The position numbers were made by a program, and so were the translations under genes. The notes beneath the pieces were generated by a model. The model worked only from the letters and a program-made list of their open reading frames with translations, did not search any database and had not been told where the DNA came from. Shown here in pieces: positions 26,557 to 35,537 of a stretch of DNA of 64,000 nt. This DNA is from Sulfuritalea sp. (lineage in GTDB: Bacteria; Pseudomonadota; Gammaproteobacteria; Burkholderiales; Rhodocyclaceae). How positions within the stretch are numbered: the first letter of the stretch is position 1; the number at the start of each line of letters is the position of its first letter. The stretch spans positions 62,001-126,000 of the forward strand of contig JADJQA010000012.1 in NCBI GenBank assembly GCA_016712985.1, written 5' to 3'.

Positions 26557-29500
26557 TCAGGTCGGCCGGGGGCTGACCCCGTCAGAGCGCCGCCGGGTTT
26601 CCCGGATCGATGACTCTAGCGCCGACTGATCCGCGGGCCGCTGCAGCAGCCAACGCGCCAAGGCTTGCGCAGACATCGGACGGGCGTAGAAATAACCCTG
26701 GCCGTGGCCGCAACCGAGACCGCTCAGCTCGGTGTTCTGTTCGCCGGCTTCGACGCCTTCGGCGACCACGATCATGCCCAGGTTGCGCGCCAGCGCGATG
26801 ATTGCAGAAGAGATTGCCCGGTCGTCGGCATCGCTGGCGATTCCGTCGACGAAGCTGCGGTCGATCTTCAACTCGTGGATCGGAAAGCGCTTGAGGTAGG
26901 AAAGCGAGCTGAAGCCGGTGCCGAAATCGTCGATGCTGATGCGCAGGCCGAAGTCGACCAGGGCCTGCAGCATGCTCAGGGCTTGCTCGGTGTCCATCAG
27001 CACGCCCTCGGTGATCTCGATGCAGAGGCGCTGCGGGGCCACGTCGTGCTCGCGGATGATGGCAAGGATGTCGGCCACCATGTCCGGCTTGCGAAAATGT
27101 CGCGCCGAGATGTTGATGGCGACCCTGACTGGGGGAACGCCGGCCTTGTCCCAGGCGACAATCTGCCGGCAGACCTTTCCGAGCACCCATTCGTCGATGG
27201 CGACAATGAGATGGCTCTCCTCGGCAATCGGGATGAAGCTTGCCGGCGAGACGATTTCGCCGTTGCGTTTCCAGCGCAGCAGGGCTTCGGCGCCGACCAC
27301 GGCGTTGTCCGCAAGATTGACCTGCGGCTGATACTCGAGGATCAGTTCGCGGCGTTCGATGGCGCGACGCAAGCCGGTTTCCATCTCCAGCCGCTGGTTG
27401 GCCTGCTCCGCCAGCTCGGCGGTGAAGAACTGGAAGGCGTTCTTGCCATGATCCTTGGCGCGATACATCGCCGCATCGGCGTTGCGCATCAGCCCGTTGG
27501 GGTCGGTGGCATCGTCGGGGTACATGCTGATGCCGATGCTGGCGCTGACGAAGCACTCCTGCGCGCCGAGCAGATAACTCATGGACAGCGTCCGGATCAG
27601 GCGTTCCGCCGTCATCGCCGCCTGATGGCGTTCGGCGGCTTCGAGCAGGATGACGAACTCGTCGCCGCCAAGGCGCGCCACGGTGTCTTCGGTGCGCACG
27701 CATTCGAGCAGCCGGGCCGAGACCTGTTTCAGCAGATCATCACCCATGTCATGGCCGAGGGTGTCGTTGATGATCTTGAAGTTGTCCAGGTCGAGGAACA
27801 CCACCGCAAGGTTTTCGCGCGAGCGCGAGGCACGGGCCAGCGCCAGGCGCAGCCGGTCATTGAACAAGGTGCGATTCGGCAGGCCGGTCAGGTCGTCGTG
27901 GGTGGCGAGAAACTCGATGCGCTGCTGTGACTCCCTGGCGAGCGTGATGTCGCTGATCATCGCCACAAAATTGACGACCCGGCCAGCCTGGTCCTTGACG
28001 GTATTGATCGACAGCCACTCGAGGTAGATCTCGCCGTTCTTCCTGCGGTTCCAGAGCTCGCCCTGCCACCAGCCTTGCGCCTTGAGCCTCTCCCACATCT
28101 CGGCATAGAAGCCGGCCCCGTGCTTGCCGGAGTTCAGGATGCGCGGGGTCTGGCCCACCACCTCATCGCGGGTGTAGCCGCTGATGGTCGTGAATGCATC
28201 ATTGACGGTCAGGATGCGCTGGTCGATGTCGGTGATCATGACGCCTTCGGCGGCACGATCGAAGACGCGTGCCGCCAGCCGCAATTGCTCCTCGGCGTGC
28301 TTGCGCTCGGTAATGTCGGTGGCCTGGAAGCAGACCCCGGTAATCGCTCCATCGTCATCGAACAGCGGAAAGCGAACGACCAGGAAATGCCGGTCCGCGC
28401 CGCCCAGGTGAAGTGTCTCCTCGCGCTCGATATCCTTGCGCAGACGCATTGCTTCAAGTTCGCTTTCGCGAAACAGATCGGACACCGCCGGCGGGAAGAT
28501 CTGGAAGTCGGTCTTGCCGACGACTTGCCCGGGGTGAAACCCAAAGCTGCGTTCGAACTTCGGATTGACATACTGGTAGCGCCCGCTGGCGTCCTTGACC
28601 GCCATCAGCGAAACCGAGTTGTTCATTACCGCCAGCAGGCGTTCCTGGTTTTCGCGCGCGGCCTTCTCGGTCTCATACAGGGTGGTGTTGTCGGCGAACA
28701 GCAGGATGGCGCCGGCGACCCGATGCTGCTCGCCCAGCAGGGGCGTGATGTGCAGTGCATAGTGCCGCTTGTTGACATCGACGATCTGACGATCGAGCGC
28801 CACCTGCGTTTCAATGACCTTCTGAATGTCGTCGCCGAGATCGGGCATGTCGGAGGGCAAGGACAGGTTGCGAATGCTGCGCCCGACTTGCGGCTGGCCC
28901 AGCCTGAACAACTGCGCCGCGGCGTGGTTGAAGCGCAGCAGGCCCTGGTTCTGGTCAAGAACCAGCAGCGGATAGTCGAAGCTGTTCTGCACGCTCTCCA
29001 GATCGATATTGAGTTTCTGCGTTTCGGCGGTCTTGATCTGGAGTTCTTCATTGACCGTGGCCAGTTCTTCGTTGGTCGATTGCAGTTCTTCGTTGGAGGC
29101 TTCCAGTTCCTCGTTGGAGGCCTGCATTTCCTCGTTGGAGGCCTGAATCTCCTCGTTCAGCGCCTGCATCTCCTCGTTCGAGGTTTCCAGTTCTTCCACC
29201 AGCGACTGCAAGTGCTCGCGCGTTGCCGCCAGTTCGTCTTCGAGCTCCTTGTCGGTGACGGCGCCGTCGTCGTCGGTGATGCCGCGGGCGCGGCGCGGCT
29301 GGATCCACTCGATGCAGACCATGAACAGGGAATCGTGCCCCGAATCCGGCAGGGGATGAACGGAAACACGCACGCCCCGGACGGCATCGACCGCCTTGAT
29401 GTGGCGCGGACGGCCAAACGCCACCAGGTGCTTGACCTGGGCCTGTCGTAGCAGGATCTGAATTTCGGTTCGAAACTCTCTGCGGATCAGTGAAATCAGG

Positions 29501-31365
29501 TCGAACGCCGGCTTGCCCGGTGCGATGTTGAGGAAGCGGCTGGCGTCGCCGTGGATGTGGCGAATCTCGAACTTGCCGTTGATCAGGATGCTGAGCGGGA
29601 TGTAATGGCGGCCGGCGGCTTCAAGCAGCACATGTTCGAAGCCGGAGCCCGTCGCCAGGTTGGCTTCCGGCTTTTGCTTGAACCTGGCGGCCGGGAACTG
29701 GGCATCGGGTCTGAACACGGGCAGGCGGGAGACCGCGCCGCTGCGCCGGAACAGCCGCGCGTCCTTGTCGATGACATCGAACAGGCCTTCCTGCTGGAAG
29801 ATGCTTTCGGACTTGCCGAGAAACATGTGGCCGCCCGGAACCAGCGCGTAATGGAACACCGACAGCAGACGCGCCTGCAGTTCGCTCTGGAAGTAGATCA
29901 GCACATTGCGGCAGGTGACCAGGTCGAGGCGCAGGAAGGGCGGATCCTGGACCAGGTCCTGTCGGGCGAAGATCACGACATCGCGCAGGTTCTTGTTGAT
30001 TTCGTAGCGATCGCCGTGCGGCGTGAAGTGCGCCTTCAGCCGCTTGCGGTCCATGTGTGCCAGGCTGGTCGCGGCGAAAACCCCGCGACGCGCGCGGCCC
30101 ATCGCCTCCAGGTCGATGTCGGTGGCAAAAATCTGGATGCGGTACTGATCGAAGCTGTTACCGAGATGCTCGGCAAACAGGATCGCCAGCGAATAGGCCT
30201 CCTCGCCGGTGGCGCAACCGGCCACCCAGACCCGGATGTCTTCGCCGGGTTGCTTGTCGGCGAGAATCCGCGCGACGACCTTTTCAAGGCCGGCAAACGC
30301 CTCGGTGTCGCGAAAGAAGGAGGTGACCGAGATCAGGATGTCCTTGCAGAGTTTCTCAAGTTCGACCGGCGTCTCGTCGGCCAGCGCCAGATACGCGCCC
30401 AGCGTGCTGACGTGATTGGCGGCCATGCGGCGCTCGATGCGCCGCCACAGCGTCGGTTCCTTGTACTGCGAAAAGTCGACCTTGGTCCGCGCCCGCACCT
30501 TGGCGAGCAGCGTCTTCAGCGTCGCCGGGGCATCGGCGGCCTGGGTGGCCATCGGAATGCGCCCGCGGTTCTGCACGATCAGGGCGATTTCCGCGCCCAT
30601 GTTTTCCGGCGGCAGGATCCAGTCGACGCTGCCGGTGTCGATCGCCGACTGCGGCATGCCGTTGTACTTGGCAGTGCTCGGATCCTGCGAGAAGGTGAAG
30701 CCACCGGCTGCCTTGATGGCGTGAATGCCATGGGCGCCATCCGAGCCGGTGCCGGAAAGGATGATGCCGATGCACGACTCGGCGGCCTCTTCGGCGAGCG
30801 AGGCAAAGAACAGGTTCACCGAGGGTTTCGGCATCGACTCCTTTGCCGGCTCGACCAGCCGGAAAGCCCCCGCATGCAGCGTCACGTTACGATTCGGCGG
30901 CGTGATGTAGACGGTATTGGGTTCGGGCAGGACGCCGTCCTCGATGTCCCTGACCGGCATCGTCGTCTCGCGGCCGAGCAACTGCGCCATCATGCTGCGG
31001 TAGGTCGGCGAGAGGTGCTGGACGACGACGTAACAAAGGCCGAGATGCTTCGGCAGGTTCGGCAGCAGTTGGCTCAGCGCCTCCAGGCCCCCGGCGGAGG
31101 CGCCGATGCCGACTATGAACGGACGTTCGTCCGGCTTGTTCCCGGAGATCGGCGCATCGGCCGCAACGGCACGCGCCGGTTTGGCTTTCCTTGGCGCAAC
31201 CCTCTTGCTCTTGATCGGTTCCAGATTGACTCCCGCGGGTTTGGCTGGCTGCTTGCGGTTGGGCCCGGTATGGCCGCTCAACGAATAGAGACCGTCGCAT
31301 CGCCGGCGGGTTCCGCCGAATCCGCCGAAGGCGAGCCTGACAAGCATACTCCTGCAGACAATCAT
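26557..31365 (-). CDS. CheB-CheR-PAS-GGDEF-EAL hybrid signalling protein
   Basis: 1602 residues. Order: CheB methylesterase at about 81-265 (catalytic Ser90 in GIGASAGG, His117, Asp209 in GTGSDGAHG); CheR methyltransferase at about 285-545 (SAM motif GCATGEEAYSLA at 383-394); long coiled coil with repeated SNEE motifs (about 705-790); three PAS regions (about 795-895, 905-1020, 1035-1140); GGDEF at 1233-1237 with intact RLGGDEF; EAL at 1360-1362 with DDFGTG at 1479-1484. No receiver domain or membrane helix is visible. Both cyclase and phosphodiesterase motifs are complete. CheB-CheR fusions with PAS are common; joining them to GGDEF-EAL in one chain links receptor-methylation chemistry to c-di-GMP. 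The first 75 residues are low-complexity, so the start may lie further in. Confidence 0.93.
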   Translation of the reverse strand: MIVCRSMLVRLAFGGFGGTRRRCDGLYSLSGHTGPNRKQPAKPAGVNLEPIKSKRVAPRKAKPARAVAADAPISGNKPDERPFIVGIGASAGGLEALSQLLPNLPKHLGLCYVVVQHLSPTYRSMMAQLLGRETTMPVRDIEDGVLPEPNTVYITPPNRNVTLHAGAFRLVEPAKESMPKPSVNLFFASLAEEAAESCIGIILSGTGSDGAHGIHAIKAAGGFTFSQDPSTAKYNGMPQSAIDTGSVDWILPPENMGAEIALIVQNRGRIPMATQAADAPATLKTLLAKVRARTKVDFSQYKEPTLWRRIERRMAANHVSTLGAYLALADETPVELEKLCKDILISVTSFFRDTEAFAGLEKVVARILADKQPGEDIRVWVAGCATGEEAYSLAILFAEHLGNSFDQYRIQIFATDIDLEAMGRARRGVFAATSLAHMDRKRLKAHFTPHGDRYEINKNLRDVVIFARQDLVQDPPFLRLDLVTCRNVLIYFQSELQARLLSVFHYALVPGGHMFLGKSESIFQQEGLFDVIDKDARLFRRSGAVSRLPVFRPDAQFPAARFKQKPEANLATGSGFEHVLLEAAGRHYIPLSILINGKFEIRHIHGDASRFLNIAPGKPAFDLISLIRREFRTEIQILLRQAQVKHLVAFGRPRHIKAVDAVRGVRVSVHPLPDSGHDSLFMVCIEWIQPRRARGITDDDGAVTDKELEDELAATREHLQSLVEELETSNEEMQALNEEIQASNEEMQASNEELEASNEELQSTNEELATVNEELQIKTAETQKLNIDLESVQNSFDYPLLVLDQNQGLLRFNHAAAQLFRLGQPQVGRSIRNLSLPSDMPDLGDDIQKVIETQVALDRQIVDVNKRHYALHITPLLGEQHRVAGAILLFADNTTLYETEKAARENQERLLAVMNNSVSLMAVKDASGRYQYVNPKFERSFGFHPGQVVGKTDFQIFPPAVSDLFRESELEAMRLRKDIEREETLHLGGADRHFLVVRFPLFDDDGAITGVCFQATDITERKHAEEQLRLAARVFDRAAEGVMITDIDQRILTVNDAFTTISGYTRDEVVGQTPRILNSGKHGAGFYAEMWERLKAQGWWQGELWNRRKNGEIYLEWLSINTVKDQAGRVVNFVAMISDITLARESQQRIEFLATHDDLTGLPNRTLFNDRLRLALARASRSRENLAVVFLDLDNFKIINDTLGHDMGDDLLKQVSARLLECVRTEDTVARLGGDEFVILLEAAERHQAAMTAERLIRTLSMSYLLGAQECFVSASIGISMYPDDATDPNGLMRNADAAMYRAKDHGKNAFQFFTAELAEQANQRLEMETGLRRAIERRELILEYQPQVNLADNAVVGAEALLRWKRNGEIVSPASFIPIAEESHLIVAIDEWVLGKVCRQIVAWDKAGVPPVRVAINISARHFRKPDMVADILAIIREHDVAPQRLCIEITEGVLMDTEQALSMLQALVDFGLRISIDDFGTGFSSLSYLKRFPIHELKIDRSFVDGIASDADDRAISSAIIALARNLGMIVVAEGVEAGEQNTELSGLGCGHGQGYFYARPMSAQALARWLLQRPADQSALESSIRETRRRSDGVSPRPT

Positions 31366-31473
31366 GAAAGCCGACGAACAGAGCTGCTATTGAGTGGCTG
31401 CAATGTCCTTGATCGTTCGCCCCGAGACTGAACGAAGCCTTCACATCTGTTCCGGCCGATTCAACAAGCCGCC

Positions 31474-32409
31474 CTACCTGGCTGAAGGACGGCTCGCGAA
31501 CACAAGCGCCCGCGCCTGGGCGATGCAGGCGTCGCGCACCGCTGGATCAAGCGCCTTGATCCAGCGCGCCGGCAGTGCTTCCCGGCCGTACAGCGCCCCG
31601 CCCAGCATCCCCGCGATGGCGCCGGTGGTGTCGGCGTCGCCGCCGCGATTGACCACGTCAATCAGACAGGACTCGAAGGCGCCGGTGTCGACCAGGCCTT
31701 GCAGCACAGCTTGCAGGGTTTCCACCACCCAGCCGCTGGGATTCTCGCGCCGCGACCGCCCGCGAAAGGCAAAGGCCGGATTCGCCTGGACCAGCGGCTG
31801 GATGCGCTGGCGGAACACCTCCCGCAGTGATTTGCCAAGCAGGAAGTCCTGCACCGCCAGCACGAGGAATTCGCAGGCGGCGTCGGACAACGCGTTATGG
31901 TGCGTGACGTGGGCCTGGGCGCGGCAGGCGCCGCGCACCGCGGTTTCGGCTTGGCCCAGGGTCGCCAGCGCCACGGGCAGCACGCGCATCGCGGCGCCGT
32001 TGCCGGCGTCGTGTTCGGATGGTGGCGCCTCGGGGCAGGCGGTGCGGCGAAACAACACCAGGTTGCGCCGCACGGTGTTACCGATATCGGGCGGCTTGCT
32101 GCGCATCCAGGCATCGAAGGCCTGCGCACAGGCGAGCGGCTCTACCTTGCCGCGGCTGGCAAGGATCGCCGCGCCCAGCGCCAACGCCATGCCGGTGTCG
32201 TCGGTAATGTGGCCGGGGCGCAGCTTGAGCCAGCCGCCGCCGACGATCTCCCGGTGCACGCCGTAATGATGCGCGATTTCGCGCGGCGTCATGAACTCGA
32301 CCGTGGCGCCCAGCGCATCGCCGAGCGCCAGTCCAAGATAGGCGGCCTCGGCCCGCGCCAGGACTGCCGCGGAAACGCCAGCGGGAACCGCGACCGCGTC
32401 GGCAATCAC
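31474..32409 (-). CDS. draG: ADP-ribosyl-[dinitrogen reductase] hydrolase
   Basis: 311 residues. DraG removes ADP-ribose from NifH and reactivates nitrogenase. The dinuclear-metal motifs are present: LGDALGATVEFM near the N-terminus, GHITDDTGMALALG, and NRGGDADTTGAIAGMLGGAL near the C-terminus. A GTG start at 32409 overlaps the FeSII stop (GTGA), so the gene is coupled to FeSII and is the last gene of the nifB operon. A much longer upstream frame reads the ferredoxin gene out of frame and is rejected. Confidence 0.9.
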   Translation of the reverse strand: MIADAVAVPAGVSAAVLARAEAAYLGLALGDALGATVEFMTPREIAHHYGVHREIVGGGWLKLRPGHITDDTGMALALGAAILASRGKVEPLACAQAFDAWMRSKPPDIGNTVRRNLVLFRRTACPEAPPSEHDAGNGAAMRVLPVALATLGQAETAVRGACRAQAHVTHHNALSDAACEFLVLAVQDFLLGKSLREVFRQRIQPLVQANPAFAFRGRSRRENPSGWVVETLQAVLQGLVDTGAFESCLIDVVNRGGDADTTGAIAGMLGGALYGREALPARWIKALDPAVRDACIAQARALVFASRPSAR

Positions 32410-32780
32410 CGGCTCGGATATTCGACCAGGATATCCTCGTCGCGCATCACATATTGGCACGCCAGGCGCCATTTGGTGGGCGGCATGTCGTCCACATACA
32501 TCTGGTCGATCTGGTCCTGGGTGATCTTGCCCATTTCCTTCAGCACGGCGACTTCCCGATGATTGAGCGCGCCACCCATGTGGCCGTAGCGGTTGTTGCT
32601 GGCGGGGTCGATGCTGGCGACCTTGACCAGACAAGTGCCGCATTCACCGTCGCCGCAGGAGAAGTCGATCGGGATGTGGTTTTCCTTGGCCAGTTCGAGA
32701 ATGGTCTGCCGGTGGCTGCCGGCGATGGCGTAAACGGTCTTGTCTTTGTGCAGTTTGCTGGAGAAGGTGATGTTGGCCAT
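32406..32780 (-). CDS. FeSII (Shethna protein II)-like [2Fe-2S] protein
   Basis: 124 residues. The cluster ligands are Cys42, 47 and 50 (CGDGECGTC) and Cys108 (RLACQ). The segment after the first motif, LNHREVAVLKEMGKI and DDMPPTKWRLACQ, contains the insertion that distinguishes FeSII from plant-type ferredoxins. In Azotobacter FeSII binds NifH and NifDK under oxygen stress and locks them in a protected inactive complex. The nifB operon position, directly before draG, supports a nitrogenase-protection role. An ordinary electron-transfer ferredoxin is the alternative. Confidence 0.82.
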   Translation of the reverse strand: MANITFSSKLHKDKTVYAIAGSHRQTILELAKENHIPIDFSCGDGECGTCLVKVASIDPASNNRYGHMGGALNHREVAVLKEMGKITQDQIDQMYVDDMPPTKWRLACQYVMRDEDILVEYPSR

Positions 32781-32824
32781 GATGTACTCCGTTCGAGTCG
32801 TTGAAAAAAGGGAATTGCAATCGC

Positions 32825-33109
32825 TTAGGCAGGCTTGACGACAATCGCACCGCCGAGCACCTGGGCCTGGCAGGCCAGGCGGTGGTGGCGGGGGCGAGGT
32901 TGTCCTTCAGCACCTGGGCTTCGAGCACCGAGGGGCGGCGAGGTGTTCATGACCGGAAACAATCCGGGTCAGGCAGGTGCAGCATTCGCCTTCGCGGCAA
33001 CCGTAGGTGATGCCGGCTCCGACTTCTCCGACACCTCGATGAGTCGGGTACCGGCCGGCACGTTCACCGTGACGCCGATGTCCTGAAATGTGACGCTGGA
33101 TCTGGGCAT
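32825..33109 (-). CDS. nif-type [2Fe-2S] ferredoxin, frameshifted
   Basis: The ATG at 33109 begins MPRSSVTFQDIGVTVNVPAG. The cluster motif YGCREGECCTCLTRI follows in a second frame, LEAQVLKDN in a third, and the final LACQAQVLGGAIVV in yet another, ending at a TAA at 32825. Three single-base deletions, one in a C run, explain this. The restored product would be about 95 residues of the adrenodoxin/plant-type fold. It lies between the flavodiiron gene and FeSII and would pass electrons to nitrogenase or the flavodiiron protein. As written it is broken. Confidence 0.75.
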
Positions 33110-33133
33110 GAAGATTCTCCAACAATGATGAAA

Positions 33134-34387
33134 TCAAACCAGGCTGGCCATGTCGATGGCGCGCGTCTCGGCGCGGCCCAGCAGATGCAGCGCGGTCTGG
33201 CGTCCAAGTTCGCGGCAGGCGGCAAATTCTTCGTCGGTGGGCGCCAGGCGGGCCTTGATGCCGGGCACCGGCACGCGCAGCTTGAGGCGGCGCAGGCGAT
33301 CCTCGATCATCGGCACGGCCTCGCCGCTCCAGCCGTAGGAGCCGAATGCGGCGCCGAGCTTGCCCTTGACGTCGACCATGGTCAGCGAAGAGAGCAAGTC
33401 CCACACCGGCTTCACCGCGTCGCCGTTGATCGTTGGACTTCCGAAAATCAGCGCATCGGCCTCCTCGATCAGGTCGACGAAGGGCTGCGCTTCGCTGCCC
33501 TCGATGTCGTAGAGCGAGACCCGCACATCTCCGGGTCCGCCCCTCTCCGCGGACGCGGCTTCGGCCCCCGCCGCCACCTCCTCGGCCATGCGCCGCGTCG
33601 CGCCGTAGGCCGAGATGTAGAACACCAGAAGGGTTTTTGCCGTGGCGCCATGCAGGCCGCTGTCGGAGAGCGCGCGGTAGCGCCGCACGTAATCGCGCGG
33701 ATCGTCGCGCAGAATCGGACCGTGTCCCGGTGCGATGGTCCTCAGCGGCAAGGGTTCGATCAAGTCCAGAGCGTGGCGCACGTGGGTACGGAACGGCCGC
33801 ATGATGTGCGCGTAGTAGTAATCGAAGGAAAACCGGAAATCGCCGACGGCATCGTTGAACAGCCGCGAGTCGCAATAGTGGCAGCCGAGGAAATCGCCGG
33901 AGAACAGCAAGCCTTCTGCCGCCAGCCAGGTGCATTGGGTATCCGGCCAGTGCAAATAGGGCGTGTTGAAGAATTCGAGTTGCCGATCGCCCAGCGCCAC
34001 CGTGTCGCCGGTGCCGACTGTCTGGATACGATGCTCGAAGCCGGTGGTATCGAACAGGCCCTTCAGCATCAGGCGCGCCTGGTGCGAAATGTAAAGCATC
34101 GCTTGCGGCGCGCGGCGCAGCAGTTCCGGAAGCGCGCCGGAGTGGTCGGGCTCCAGATGGTTGAGCACGATGGTAGTGATCTCGCGGTAATCGGCGACCG
34201 ATTCCAGGCGACGAAAAAAGCCGTCGGCGAAGTTTGCCTTCACCGTATCGACGATCGCCACGCCACCGCTGCCGCGCACCGCGTAGGCGTTGTAGCTGGT
34301 GCCATTGGCGGTGCGCAGGATGATGTCGAAGCTGCGCAGATCGGGGTCGAAGGCGCCGATCCAGTGCACGCCAGGCGCCACCGGCAT
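33134..34387 (-). CDS. FprA-family flavodiiron protein (A-type flavoprotein)
   Basis: 417 residues. The metallo-beta-lactamase-like domain (about 1-245) keeps the full di-iron ligand set: His77, Glu79, Asp81, His82 (NHLEPDHSG), His146, Asp165 (SGDFLGCH) and His222 (PGHGP). The flavodoxin domain (about 253-400) has the FMN loop SAYGATRRMA and the FGSPTINGDAVKP motif. Such enzymes reduce O2 to water, or NO to N2O. The start at 34387 lies four bases past the nifO stop. Placement in the nifB operon suggests oxygen removal near nitrogenase, with the neighbouring ferredoxins as possible donors (inference). Confidence 0.9.
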   Translation of the reverse strand: MPVAPGVHWIGAFDPDLRSFDIILRTANGTSYNAYAVRGSGGVAIVDTVKANFADGFFRRLESVADYREITTIVLNHLEPDHSGALPELLRRAPQAMLYISHQARLMLKGLFDTTGFEHRIQTVGTGDTVALGDRQLEFFNTPYLHWPDTQCTWLAAEGLLFSGDFLGCHYCDSRLFNDAVGDFRFSFDYYYAHIMRPFRTHVRHALDLIEPLPLRTIAPGHGPILRDDPRDYVRRYRALSDSGLHGATAKTLLVFYISAYGATRRMAEEVAAGAEAASAERGGPGDVRVSLYDIEGSEAQPFVDLIEEADALIFGSPTINGDAVKPVWDLLSSLTMVDVKGKLGAAFGSYGWSGEAVPMIEDRLRRLKLRVPVPGIKARLAPTDEEFAACRELGRQTALHLLGRAETRAIDMASLV

Positions 34388-34391
34388 CGCC

Positions 34392-34892
34392 CTATCCGGA
34401 CTTGCAGCGGTCCGCATCGGAGGTAACGGCGGCGAACTGACAGGGATAGGCGCCACCGCCGGCGGTCTGTACGTAGAACACGGGCCCCAGCGCGGGAGCA
34501 GCCGTCCGCTGGCAGGCTTCGAGGTCCTTGCCCGGCACTTCGCGCAGCCCGATCCAGGCGTTGATCGCCGCCGCGTCGAAACCAACCCGGCTTTCGTCAC
34601 CGACCTTCAGCAACGGCCGCCGGATCAGCAGCGGGTTGTCGCGCATCAGCGCCAGGGCCGTGGGCTCGTCGAGTTCCTCCGGCACGATCTCGCCCGAGAC
34701 GACGGCGGGCGCACGGCGGTTGAACCAGCGGGCCACCGGCACGCCCGCAAGAAAATCCAGCAGGGCCATGCTGCTCCAGTGAGTGTCGCGCAAGTCGCGC
34801 GCCTTCACGTCGTGCCCGGAAGCGATCAGCAGCGCCTTTTGCAGCGCGTTGCCCGCACAGCCGGTTTTTTCGTAAAAGGTGATCACGGACAT
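34392..34892 (-). CDS. nifO: NifO-like ArsC/Spx-fold nitrogenase-associated protein
   Basis: 166 residues, a thioredoxin-fold ArsC relative: MSVITFYEKTGCAGNALQKA with a single N-terminal cysteine, DLRDTHWSS, and the RRPLLKVGDESRVGFD segment typical of the nitrogenase-associated ArsC subfamily (NifO). NifO is reported in Azotobacter to affect nitrate/molybdenum partitioning; its chemistry is unsettled. The start follows a perfect AGGAGG. It lies in the nifB operon between the 4Fe4S ferredoxin and the flavodiiron gene. Confidence 0.8.
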   Translation of the reverse strand: MSVITFYEKTGCAGNALQKALLIASGHDVKARDLRDTHWSSMALLDFLAGVPVARWFNRRAPAVVSGEIVPEELDEPTALALMRDNPLLIRRPLLKVGDESRVGFDAAAINAWIGLREVPGKDLEACQRTAAPALGPVFYVQTAGGGAYPCQFAAVTSDADRCKSG

Positions 34893-34986
34893 TTTGGCCT
34901 CCTGTTGGCGATGAGCTTCCGGGTTAGTGAATGCGGATGTAGAACCGCGCGTTCGCACAAATGGCATGCTTCGGCGCCATTCCATT

Positions 34987-35090
34987 CGTCATTCCGGCGC
35001 AGGCCGGAATCCAGAAGACTCGGCAGGAAACCTACTGGATTCCGGCCCCGGATCGGCGTCCGGGGTGACGTTCTTTCGCCGGAATGACGG
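34987..35090. repeat. GTCATTCC-type palindromic repeat element, copy 2
   Basis: A left arm starting CGTCATTCCGGCG with CCGGAATCCAG and a right arm ending CGCCGGAATGACGG; about 100 bases in all. It lies in the nifO-ferredoxin spacer of the nifB operon. Confidence 0.65.
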
Positions 35091-35160
35091 GACGAACGCC
35101 GGACAGGGCGCCTGGACGGGCTTAAGCTCATCGTCGATCTGCCGGACATTTGGGCTGGAA

Positions 35161-35454
35161 TCATCGCGCGGCGATCTCGGCCTGCGCCGCCGCCCAGCGT
35201 TCGGGCGGGATGCCGGTCAGCGAACCCGGCGGATTCATCGCGACACCGAGTTCGTCGACGATCGCACCCTCGATCGGGCAGATCGCCACGCACTGCGGGT
35301 CGGCAAAATCCCCGACGCATTCGGTGCACTTGTCCGCGTCGATCAGGAAATGTGGAAACTGCGGTGGCCTGGCTTCGTGGATCGCCCGACTCGGACAGAG
35401 GGGCAGGCAGGCCCAGCAGTTCACGCAGCTTTCGATGATTTCGAGGGCCATCAT
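35161..35454 (-). CDS. 2[4Fe-4S] ferredoxin downstream of nifB
   Basis: 97 residues. Cysteines 10, 13, 16, 20 (CVNCWACLPLCP) and 43, 46, 55, 59 (CTECVGDFADPQCVAIC) bind two clusters. The C-terminal extension of about 35 residues (after CPIEGAI) is typical of ferredoxins encoded beside nifB. In other diazotrophs this ferredoxin supports NifB in making NifB-co. The start is a double ATG after GGGAGGC; the second ATG (35451) is equally possible. Confidence 0.85.
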   Translation of the reverse strand: MMALEIIESCVNCWACLPLCPSRAIHEARPPQFPHFLIDADKCTECVGDFADPQCVAICPIEGAIVDELGVAMNPPGSLTGIPPERWAAAQAEIAAR

Positions 35455-35537
35455 GCCTCCCGCAGGGCCGCCCCAAGGGAGGCGGGAGCCCCCTGTGGGG
35501 GCAGCGAACGCAGTGAGCGTGGGGGCCATATTTGTCC

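Noticed and set aside
29551..31431. 626-codon plus-strand frame opposite the CheB-CheR gene
   Set aside because: It is the complement of a gene with full catalytic motifs in five domains; long antisense frames are expected at this GC content.
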